In this document: in pieces, positions 33,401 through 40,690 of the stretch | Layout of the letters: each line of letters starts with the position of its first letter | How positions within the stretch are numbered: the first letter of the stretch is position 1 | Assembly (NCBI GenBank): GCA_031552845.1 | Contig: JAVBMC010000030.1 | Location: 1-64,000 of the forward strand | Direction: 5' to 3' | Length of the DNA: 64,000 nucleotides | From: JAVBMC01 sp031552845 | Lineage (GTDB): Bacteria; Verrucomicrobiota; Kiritimatiellia; RFP12; DVOR01 | Position numbers and translations under genes: made by a program | Notes under the pieces: generated by a model | The model's input: only the letters and a program-made list of their open reading frames with translations | Databases searched by the model: none | What the model was told of the DNA's origin: nothing

Positions 33401-33711
33401 AAGGCGGCACAATTGCAACAACCGGACTGACGGCATCTGCTATCACAATCAAAGACGGCGGTGGCGTACGTGTGACGGGCACAGCCAATACCATCACGGG
33501 GAATGTGACGCTGGGTGAGACGATTGTGATTGAAAATATCGCTGACTTGGGTGCCGGGCGTTATACATTGTTCAGCTACACGGGAGACTTTATAAGCTCT
33601 GGTGCCATGGTATTGAACCCGCAGGGCGATTTGACCTATAAGATCCGCAATCGCAACAACACGGTTGCTTTGACGGTTTCACCACCTCCGTCGATTATCA
33701 ATTTATTCTAA
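30463..33711 (+). CDS. Large secreted beta-solenoid protein with autotransporter-associated repeats
   Basis: 1082 residues from the ATG at 30463 (AAGG 5 nt upstream; a longer frame to 30247 is only an unbroken reading frame into the preceding gene). Signal peptide, then 'GTWIGTAATAVWSSESNW'. The body has many autotransporter-associated beta-strand repeats, clearest near the end ('MKAGAGTLTLTGASTYTGTT', 'GGELKVDGSLVSDVTVN', 'LSGSGTVGAVTVEEGG'). It ends SIINLF, the Ser variant of the shared terminal hexapeptide. No barrel domain. Codon choice and GC are lower in the middle than in the neighbours. Probably a cell-surface fibre or scaffold made with the hydrolases of the operon. Confidence 0.78.
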   Translation: MKTLHLSLLALLTASIISAGDGTWIGTAATAVWSSESNWQGGQIADGAGAIAYFTNPLASARTVTLDGAVASRTLGELILENTLAGSWTIAVTGTGKLLMDNQGEPAFIQSSQAVEKSNVTINPDIIVPDNQTLLLQNNTPRSFETILTLGGNISGDGIRIENAGTGAGMVTLGNATRSFTGEIINSSLKSRLNVVATTPFETVLGDVRNPICLLPGAMLALNRGATAVLNPLRTITLEGGTTNGTSIFGNDYNHNKHYAGAVVGNGGLMMQGAYNLLSGKNSFEGGLIFDKGTTLFSSFEQLGCGNSISNNGNGTTIGILGTEVHDFGDKSVTTTTGNNGGFAVCIADPNNYFIWDTLFSTTGYNSSGAVMFNKKGAGDLIVSGVQTNFNDTGRTINAGGGNLIIDYAAGGTLPVSPSNKNRIGFSGGTLVLNGRDGTSNVVQSVGNFRIEEGGGRWIVDNRDSVGTFRFNMGNFTNSAAPVNGSALNIITKGAPESIILTTTEGNNTSGLIGNGRVLWQSADWLTSTAFEQGVNLLCPFTQYVPWATVGQDTAANIVLDNSGVLDASAAMYTLKINASQPNQSLTIADGQTLSLGSGALLFTGDNDYTLTGGRIKSELGTADADLIVHHYGAGTLTIQSELTTGNGVGTFTKIGPGTVVLETPLNIGGQTTIAEGTLSITTERDLNQASGTLTGFTSSTSSSTATCSMGALPDGFLQGSTIVGRTVRAISGIPGGYTFTLSGNATANVTGGSTTFTTSPGIYNNGTLRVRDSFTMARTMTLGDNGGAIDVADGKTFAITKSMTGGNLILNNTDPEGSGVFKVTTFESVGGGLYIKRGTYQCAGVNALNSSGINPIFFGDDIPAKFRIDGEYAMVCAGLSGSNTAAIVEGGNAKASSLAILNGWDNLFAGTIKDGGAGALSIMKAGAGTLTLTGASTYTGTTQANGGELKVDGSLVSDVTVNAGFLSGSGTVGAVTVEEGGTIATTGLTASAITIKDGGGVRVTGTANTITGNVTLGETIVIENIADLGAGRYTLFSYTGDFISSGAMVLNPQGDLTYKIRNRNNTVALTVSPPPSIINLF

Positions 33712-33748
33712 CACAGTCTATCAAATTAAGGTTATTAGTAGGAATCGC

Positions 33749-35926
33749 ATGAAGAGAATGTTATCTGTGGCGGGAGTTCTGATTGCTGCGGCGGGGATAC
33801 AGGCCGCGGGGTTGGATGAGGTGAATACGAAGATTGGGACGATCAGCCATATGCTAGTGCCGGTGTTTCCAATCGTCCAACGCCCGAACTCGATGATGCG
33901 GATGATTCCCGCCAATGAGTCGGCTAAGTCGGATACTGCCGATGGGTTTGGCTTGGTTGTCCCGGCGCACCGTCATGGATTCGCATTCAAGATGTCGCCG
34001 CTGGGTGCGGAGGACTCGAACGGCGTGTTTCATTACGATCATTCGTGCGCCCTGCCCTACCGTTATTCGGTGTTTGTGGAGGAGGCTGAGGCGATGGTGG
34101 AGTTTGCCCCCGGCGAACGGGCTGCGGTGTTCAGCATTATATTTGAAGGTAATGCGCCTCGGCGGATTCTGCTGGAGCCTCGGCGCAAAGGCGGCAAACT
34201 GACGTATGATGCGAAGAGCGGCGCGATCAGCGGGTTTGAGAACTACCGCTTCGACACAAAGGCGTATCTCTTCATGGAAAGCGACGTCAAGGCAGTGTCG
34301 GCCAAGGTGACAGATGATGCAGAGAAGCCGGGGGTGATTCTGGAGTTCCCTGCCAACACCAAGCAGGTGAAGCTGCGATATGCGATCTCCTACATCGACA
34401 TCGAACAGGCTACCCAGAATCTGCGCCGTGAGTTGAAGGATTATGACCTCGACCGTCTGGCGCGCGAGACGAAGGTGCTCTGGGATAAGACCCTCGGACA
34501 GGTGAAGGTTGAGGGCGGTACGGCAGACGAACGCGCAGTGTTCTATTCGTCATTGTACAGGTGCCACGAGCGGATGATTAATTTCTCCGAGGATGGGCGT
34601 TATCACGGCGGCTATGACAAGAAGACGTACAATGATGATGGCGTGCCCTTCTGGACCGATGATTGGATTTGGGATACGTTCCACGCATTCCATCCGCTGA
34701 TGTGCATCCTGCACCCCAAACAACAGGGCGAAAAACTGACCTCCTACATCCGCATGGCGGAACAGAATGGCGGGGTATATCCCACCTTCCCTGAAATCTT
34801 TGGCGATGCGCACTGCATGAACGGCCAGCATGCATTCTCTATTTTCTTGGATGCTCACCGCAAAGGCATTACGGGGTTCGACTTCGAAAAGGCAACGGAC
34901 TACATGGTCAGTTCCGCCAAGAAGGGAAGCTTTCTGCCGTGGTACCGCGGCGGTGCAACCGATTTGGACAAGTTCTTCTTTGAGCATGGCTACTACCCTG
35001 GTTTGCATCCCGGTGAGAAGGAAACTGTCGTGCCGGAGCTTGCCCGTGCTGAGAAGCGCCAATGCGTGGCGGTGACGCTCGCGGCAGCGTATGATGTTTG
35101 GTGCATCGCGGAGTCGGCCAAGGAATTGGGCCGCAAGGAGGATGAGGCATTCTTCCGCAAGCACTCCTTCAACTACCGCAACTTGTGGAAATCCGACACC
35201 GGCTTCTTCCATCCAAAAGATTCAGAGGGAAAATGGATTGAACCTTTCGACTACAAGTATTCCGGCGGCCAGGGCGCACGCGACTATTATGATGAGAATA
35301 ATGGCTGGATCTACAACTGGGAGGTCTACCATAACATCCCTGACCTCGTCAATCTCTTTGGCGGAGCGGACAAGATGGCCGCGAAGCTCGACCGGATGTA
35401 TAGTGAGCCGATGGAACGCGCGCCGTGGGAGTTTTACGGGGTCCTGCCGGACTCGACAGGACTGATCGGCATGTACAGCATGGCCAATGAACCGTGCTTG
35501 CACATTCCTTACCTCTACAACTACGTCGGGCAGCCGTGGAAGACGCAGAAGCGCGTGCGCACCCTGCTGGACTTGTGGTGGCGTAATGACTACATGGGAC
35601 TCTGCGGTGATGAAGACGGCGGCGGACTTTCGGCATTCGCTATCTTCTCGATGATGGGCTTCTATCCTGTCACGCCCGGCCTGCCGACTTATACACTAAC
35701 CAGCCCGGTGTTCAAAAAGACCTCTATTGCATTGGAGAACGGCAAGACCTTTACTATCCTTGCACCGAAGGCCAGCCCGGCGAACAAGTACATCCAATCC
35801 GTCAAGATCAACGGAAAGGATTGGAACTCCACAGAGTTTTCTCACGACGTGATCACGAACGGCGGCACGATTGAAGTCGATCTTGGTCCGCGCCCGAACA
35901 AAGCATGGGGCGTTGGGACGAAGTGA
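33749..35926 (+). CDS. Exported GH92 alpha-mannosidase-like enzyme
   Basis: 725 residues with a signal peptide (about 1-19). The protein matches GH92 along its length: an N-terminal beta-sandwich (about 25-240) and an (alpha/alpha)6-barrel with the family blocks 'DDWIWDT' (304-310), 'YSMANEPCLHIPYLYN' (576-591) and 'GDEDGGGLSA' (620-629). In characterised GH92 enzymes the Glu of the NEP block (here Glu581) is the general acid and the Asp residues of GDEDGG (here Asp621 and Asp623) supply the base. The family is Ca-dependent, inverting and specific for alpha-mannosides. This gene indicates that the target glycan of the operon, or a decoration on it, contains alpha-mannose. Length is normal. 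Confidence 0.92.
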   Translation: MKRMLSVAGVLIAAAGIQAAGLDEVNTKIGTISHMLVPVFPIVQRPNSMMRMIPANESAKSDTADGFGLVVPAHRHGFAFKMSPLGAEDSNGVFHYDHSCALPYRYSVFVEEAEAMVEFAPGERAAVFSIIFEGNAPRRILLEPRRKGGKLTYDAKSGAISGFENYRFDTKAYLFMESDVKAVSAKVTDDAEKPGVILEFPANTKQVKLRYAISYIDIEQATQNLRRELKDYDLDRLARETKVLWDKTLGQVKVEGGTADERAVFYSSLYRCHERMINFSEDGRYHGGYDKKTYNDDGVPFWTDDWIWDTFHAFHPLMCILHPKQQGEKLTSYIRMAEQNGGVYPTFPEIFGDAHCMNGQHAFSIFLDAHRKGITGFDFEKATDYMVSSAKKGSFLPWYRGGATDLDKFFFEHGYYPGLHPGEKETVVPELARAEKRQCVAVTLAAAYDVWCIAESAKELGRKEDEAFFRKHSFNYRNLWKSDTGFFHPKDSEGKWIEPFDYKYSGGQGARDYYDENNGWIYNWEVYHNIPDLVNLFGGADKMAAKLDRMYSEPMERAPWEFYGVLPDSTGLIGMYSMANEPCLHIPYLYNYVGQPWKTQKRVRTLLDLWWRNDYMGLCGDEDGGGLSAFAIFSMMGFYPVTPGLPTYTLTSPVFKKTSIALENGKTFTILAPKASPANKYIQSVKINGKDWNSTEFSHDVITNGGTIEVDLGPRPNKAWGVGTK

Positions 35927-35969
35927 CAAGTAAGAAGTAATAGGTAATAAGTCAAAAGGGATTGGACAA

Positions 35970-38900
35970 ATGAAGAGGATCGTATTAGCAGTGGGATTGC
36001 TGATGGGCGTGCTTGCTTATGGTGCGCCGACGAGTGTTGCGGTGATTGACGCGAAAGAGCCGAAGAAGGGTTGGAGTTACGACAATGGGCGCGAATTCGG
36101 CGGCGGTGCGCAAGGTTCGTTGACGTTTGAGGCCGATGGCGGCAAGGATAAGGATGCCGCGTTGGTGCTGGATGGTGACTTTTCGGATAAGGGACTCTAT
36201 GTGCAGACGGGCAAGAAGCTCTCGCCGCCTGCACCAATGGATACCTTGAGTTTCTGGCTGCGTTATCCGGGGCAGAGCAAGCTGACAGTCCGTTTGATTG
36301 ATTCCAACGGCACCTGCCACCAAGTCAACCTGCGCCTGCGTGAGACAGACGACTGGCAGCGCATTGTCTTTCCTGCCCGCGACTTCTTCGAAAAGATGAG
36401 CGAGAGCAAAGCCGCGCCGATGGTGGATAAGTATGAACACTGGGGTAAGAATGACAAGGAGGGTTGGAAAGGTGCTCTCCGTGAAGTCTACTTCCTAAAC
36501 AGCAAACACAGCGGAAAGGACGGCAAGAAGACGTTGGAACTCTCCGGCATCACCGTAATTGGCGACGACACCCCGCCTGCGCAAGAATCTGAGACGCTCA
36601 CCACTGTGGCATTGGACGACGTGCTGCAGATTGGCGAAGTGGATTGGCGTTATGATAACGGACAGGAATTCAAAGGCGGTGCCAAGGGCGAGCTCTCCCT
36701 GCTTAAGGACGCCCCCTCCCCCGGCAAGAACAGCCTGCGCCTGATGGGTGACTTCGTGAAAGACGGCGGCATTTACGTGCAAGCGATGAAGGACATCAAA
36801 GGCATTGGTGCCGTGAAGTCGATCTCGATGAAGGTGCGTGCAGAGAACTGCAAGGGGGTGACCTTGCGAATTGTAGATGGCAGCGGCCAATGTTTCCAGA
36901 CGAAGGGCTTCCCCATCAACTCCGACGGCAAGTGGAATGACGTCACCGTTGCAACTGATTTCTTCAATGGTAAAGAACACTGGGGCGGCGTCAACGATGG
37001 CAAGGTGCAGCAGCCCATCAAGCTGTTCGCCATCATCCTCACCTCCAATGGCGAGTCCGGCAAACGCGTGCTGGACTTAACCGACATCAGTGCGCAAGTT
37101 GCGACAAAGGTTAAAGTCAGCGGCGTGCCTGTACTAAAGGAGGCGTTTGAATCTCCCCTCAAGGGATGGGAGATTGTGGGTGATGTTAAAGCTGTTGCTG
37201 GCAAGGCATTCAGCGGCAAAGGTTTCCTGCAGCTCAACCGTACAGAGGCGGGCGTCAATAAGCCGATCTCTGCTGTGAGTCCGACGTTCAATCCGCAGGA
37301 TGCGCAGTGGGAAGTCAAGGGTGCGGCAAGCTCCGCCATCTACTCACCCGACACATCTTATCAGGGCACAGTCATTCTTGAGTTCCTCACCGGAAGCGGG
37401 CAATCCGCCGGTAATGAAACAATTGCCGAGTTCAACGGCACCAAGGCATGGACGCCCTTCAAGAAGGTTGTAAAGACGCCCGCCAACGCCGCCAAGGCAC
37501 GTCTGCGCGTGACGATGTTGAAGACCTATGGGACGTTCAACGTGGATGACTTGCAGATCACGCAGGTGCAGAGTTCCGGCGCGGATGAGTCAGTCATCGA
37601 CCGTATCATGATTGCACCGGATGTGCTCAGCGGAATCTTCCTGCCCGAAGAAGCGATGGGCTATAAGGTCTCCGTCTGGTCGCGTAAGCCGGTTAAGGAT
37701 GAGGACATCAGCGTGAAGGTGATGGCATCTGATTTCTGGGGCGCGGAGGTATTCAAAGGACTCTCCGTCCCGCTCAAACGCGCAGCTTATAAGGATGGTG
37801 CATTCCAATACGAAGGCCGTCTGGAATTACCGAAGGAGAAGTTCCTCGTGGGTCCCTTCTACCGCGTCAATGCCGACGTCACGCTCAAGGGCGAAAAGCC
37901 CCAGCGTTACTCCATCGGTGCGGCGCGCCTGCCGGAAGCCCCCACCAAGAAGCTCCCTGCGGAGTCGGTGCCGATCACGATGCGCAACTGGGATAACCGC
38001 ATCAAGGATTACTTCTTCCTCAACGACCGCATCGGCATCCGCCTGCCGGGCATCTGGGGCGGCTGGGATAAGAAAGCCCCCTACAAAGCACATGCACCCA
38101 GTCTTGAGTTTGTCGAGCAGTTAGGCGGCAAGTATTTCACGGGCACGCCGGCGGCACAAGTCGAGCGAGGAGATGAGTCGTGGTCTGACCCCGAGATGCT
38201 CAAGCAAGGCGCGCAAAACTTTGTCAAGACGTATGGTGAACGTTCGATGGGTTACATCTGCCTCGGCAACGAACCTCACGGCGGACCCGAACAGGTGAAG
38301 AAGAACGTCGCCGCCTACAAGGCCATCTACGAAGCCATCAAAGCCGTCCGCCCTGATGCCCGCGTGGTGGCAACGTCGGTCGAGCCGAACGAAGAGTACT
38401 TCCGCCAAGGCTACTACAAGTACTGCGACTACTACGACTTCCACACGTACGAATCCTATACCGGCATCCGCAAAACCGTCGCACAGTACAAAGCGCTGAT
38501 GAAGAAGTACAACGCCGTCAAGCCGCTCTTCAGCACGGAACTCGGTCTCAACTGCCAAGGCCTCTCGCGTCTGGTCATTGCACAGGAGATCATCAAAAAG
38601 TTCGCCGTGTTCTTTGCGGAAGGCTGCGAGATGGCCTCGTGGTTCACCATCATGTACCCCGACCCCAAGGGGACGATGGGCAACACATCCGGCTCGGCCT
38701 TCCAGATCTACGACTGCCGTTATAACAAGTTCAATCCTAAGCTCGACGCCGTTACGCTTTACCAAGCGGTCAACTGCTTTGCGGATAAGAAGTTTATCAG
38801 CGAACAAGCCTTCCCTGACGGCACGCAGGTATTCCTCTTCGCGAACGCACGCGGCGAGGCTATGCAGATTGTGTGGAACGACAAAGCACGCGTAGACATC

Positions 38901-40316
38901 GGACTCGAGCTTCCCGGCGTTAAAGGCGTCGCGACGCTCGTGCAGCTTGATGGCCGCACCGACACGCTCACGCCTGTCAGCGGAACAGTCGGCGTGACGG
39001 CGTGCATCGATCCGCTCATGATCTGCTACACGACCTCGAAGGCTGTGCAAGCCCCTGCCGTCAAACCGGCGCCGCTGGCGCTTGCGTCGGACGTTATGCC
39101 GAGCATCAAGGGCACCGCGCAAGCGATCGCCTTCAAGGGTGCCGGATTGCGTGCTGCCAATGTGCGCGTGATTGCACCGGAGTTCTGGGGCGTGAATGTG
39201 AAGGATGGCAAAGACGGACAAGTGATATGCGACATTACCGCGCCCACGGAAACAGAAGCCCAACTTGGCCGTCTGCAAATCCAACGTGTGAATGATAAGG
39301 ACATCCAAGCCAACCTGCTTGTCGAAGTACCACTTATCAGCAGCTTCACGGCAAAGATTCAGCCCTTTGCAACCGGCAGCGCGTGTGGTGCAGAGATCAC
39401 GTTGAGCAATCATGACAAAGCGCCTGCAACTCTGCGTTGGAAGGCGGAGTTGGTTGAGCAGTACACCATGTCCGGCTGCACCTATCAGTTCGCCAAGCCT
39501 GAAACTGCGACCGCCAACTTCACCGAGACCGCCGAGGGCAGCGTCAAGCTTGAGGCCGGCGCGAAAAGCACAATCCGCCTGCCGTTGGCGAACTTCGACC
39601 CGCAAGGCATCTACCGCATCGCGGTGACTGTGGCGGACGATCTCGAACGCGAGGTCAAAGTCACGCGCCTGCTAAGCGGGTTTGCTGCTGCACCGTATGG
39701 CACGCCGAAGCTCGACGGCGACATCAGCAGCGATGAAGTATGGAAGAAGGCACCTGTAATGAAGGCCGACAGCGAGCGGCAGATTTACATGTTCAAGAAG
39801 GACGAGCACCCGTGGGGAGGCAAAGAGGAACTCTCCGCTGAAATCCGTTATGCATGGGATGATGAGTTCTTCTACATCGCGGCGGATGTGAAGGACGACG
39901 TCTTCAGCAATCCGGAGTCCGATACAAACCTCTGGAAGCAGGACGGTTTGCAACTGCTCATCGATCCAAACCGCGGCGGCGGCGAGAAGATGGGGTATTA
40001 CGACTGCAGTCTCGGCGTTGGGCAGAAAGGTCCGCAGGCGGCCTATCACTCCACCGCCTATCCCGAAGTGCTGACCGGACTCGTACCGGAAATCAAGATC
40101 GCCATGAAGCGCGGCACCAAAGGTAATGCGACTTATGAGATCGCCATTCCGTGGAGCAAGATCCGTCCCTTCAAACCGATTCCCGGTGCCAATCTCGGCA
40201 TGGGGCTCATCATCAACGACCTTGACGAAGGCCTCGAACGCAAGTTTATCGGTTGGTTCAGCGGCTGCCATTTGAAGGAAACCGACATGGTCGGCGACAT
40301 CATCTTGGTGAAGTAA
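35970..40316 (+). CDS. Very large exported multidomain glycoside hydrolase, clan GH-A
   Basis: 1448 residues with a signal peptide (about 1-18). Two similar jelly-roll domains follow (about 22-200 and 205-380), both opening 'W-S/R-YDNG-x-EF-x-GGA-x-G', a recent internal duplication; a third jelly-roll is at 385-535. The TIM barrel spans about 665-980 with acid/base Glu768 in 'MGYICLGNEPHGG' and nucleophile Glu857 in 'KPLFSTELGLNC'. Beta-rich domains cover about 1060-1235, and residues 1240-1448 resemble a CBM9-like domain ('GTPKLDGDISSDEVWKKAP', 'NLWKQDGLQLLIDP'). The family within clan GH-A is unclear. It is the last gene of the operon, followed by a strong terminator. Confidence 0.8.
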   Translation: MKRIVLAVGLLMGVLAYGAPTSVAVIDAKEPKKGWSYDNGREFGGGAQGSLTFEADGGKDKDAALVLDGDFSDKGLYVQTGKKLSPPAPMDTLSFWLRYPGQSKLTVRLIDSNGTCHQVNLRLRETDDWQRIVFPARDFFEKMSESKAAPMVDKYEHWGKNDKEGWKGALREVYFLNSKHSGKDGKKTLELSGITVIGDDTPPAQESETLTTVALDDVLQIGEVDWRYDNGQEFKGGAKGELSLLKDAPSPGKNSLRLMGDFVKDGGIYVQAMKDIKGIGAVKSISMKVRAENCKGVTLRIVDGSGQCFQTKGFPINSDGKWNDVTVATDFFNGKEHWGGVNDGKVQQPIKLFAIILTSNGESGKRVLDLTDISAQVATKVKVSGVPVLKEAFESPLKGWEIVGDVKAVAGKAFSGKGFLQLNRTEAGVNKPISAVSPTFNPQDAQWEVKGAASSAIYSPDTSYQGTVILEFLTGSGQSAGNETIAEFNGTKAWTPFKKVVKTPANAAKARLRVTMLKTYGTFNVDDLQITQVQSSGADESVIDRIMIAPDVLSGIFLPEEAMGYKVSVWSRKPVKDEDISVKVMASDFWGAEVFKGLSVPLKRAAYKDGAFQYEGRLELPKEKFLVGPFYRVNADVTLKGEKPQRYSIGAARLPEAPTKKLPAESVPITMRNWDNRIKDYFFLNDRIGIRLPGIWGGWDKKAPYKAHAPSLEFVEQLGGKYFTGTPAAQVERGDESWSDPEMLKQGAQNFVKTYGERSMGYICLGNEPHGGPEQVKKNVAAYKAIYEAIKAVRPDARVVATSVEPNEEYFRQGYYKYCDYYDFHTYESYTGIRKTVAQYKALMKKYNAVKPLFSTELGLNCQGLSRLVIAQEIIKKFAVFFAEGCEMASWFTIMYPDPKGTMGNTSGSAFQIYDCRYNKFNPKLDAVTLYQAVNCFADKKFISEQAFPDGTQVFLFANARGEAMQIVWNDKARVDIGLELPGVKGVATLVQLDGRTDTLTPVSGTVGVTACIDPLMICYTTSKAVQAPAVKPAPLALASDVMPSIKGTAQAIAFKGAGLRAANVRVIAPEFWGVNVKDGKDGQVICDITAPTETEAQLGRLQIQRVNDKDIQANLLVEVPLISSFTAKIQPFATGSACGAEITLSNHDKAPATLRWKAELVEQYTMSGCTYQFAKPETATANFTETAEGSVKLEAGAKSTIRLPLANFDPQGIYRIAVTVADDLEREVKVTRLLSGFAAAPYGTPKLDGDISSDEVWKKAPVMKADSERQIYMFKKDEHPWGGKEELSAEIRYAWDDEFFYIAADVKDDVFSNPESDTNLWKQDGLQLLIDPNRGGGEKMGYYDCSLGVGQKGPQAAYHSTAYPEVLTGLVPEIKIAMKRGTKGNATYEIAIPWSKIRPFKPIPGANLGMGLIINDLDEGLERKFIGWFSGCHLKETDMVGDIILVK

Positions 40317-40333
40317 ACGCCCTGCCCTTTAAC

Positions 40334-40374
40334 GCCCCGCGCCCTCCTTTTTCGGAGACGCGGGGCCTCTTTTT
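40334..40374 (+). terminator. Terminator of the 15-kb carbohydrate operon
   Basis: GCCCCGCG (40334-40341) pairs with CGCGGGGC (40359-40366), followed by a T-rich tail to 40374. Confidence 0.9.
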
Positions 40375-40409
40375 CGTGGCTTTAAAAAGGGTAAAACAAT
40401 GTCCCTCCC

Positions 40410-40501
40410 GAGTCAAGGGTACAGTCTCGGGAGAGTCAAGGGTACAGTCTCCCGTGAGTCAGGGGTACGCGTACACGTGAGTCAAGGGTACAGACTCTCG
40501 G
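40410..40501. repeat. 23-bp periodic array D (4 units)
   Basis: Units start at 40410, 40433, 40456 and 40479, exactly 23 bp apart. Consensus GAGTCAAGGGTACAG followed by a variable C/T/G-rich end; copy 3 has GAGTCAGGGGTACGC. GAGTC..GACTC arms can be drawn in copy 4. It lies between two convergent terminators in a region without genes; 40502-40620 holds nothing I recognise. Confidence 0.9.
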
Positions 40502-40620
40502 CTGTACGTGTGTCTGACGCGTGACTGGTTTGATTTGCCAAGTAATAGGGAATCGACGGCTTTCCGGAATGTTGCGCGAAAAGGCGTCCGTAACCTGCCG
40601 TACTAAAGGTACGCGCGCGG

Positions 40621-40659
40621 AATAATGAAAGACCCGCTCGGAGGTTTCCGAACGGGTCT
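40621..40659 (-). terminator. Terminator of the PPDK gene
   Basis: On the minus strand AGACCCG...CGGGTCT (40630-40659, extended by an inner CGG/CCG match) followed by TTCATTATT, about 30 nt past the stop codon. Confidence 0.65.
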
Positions 40660-40690
40660 CGTGCGTCTTGAAGACGTGTTCTGCCGGGAA

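Noticed and set aside
38121..39605. 494-codon open frame on the minus strand
   Set aside because: It is antisense to the 1448-residue hydrolase, whose catalytic motifs are intact; the composition is typical of a shadow frame.
1054..40316. Insertion sequences or prophage linked to the carbohydrate loci
   Set aside because: No transposase, integrase or terminal inverted repeats were seen. The two tRNA genes at 592-817 show no attachment-site duplication within the window.
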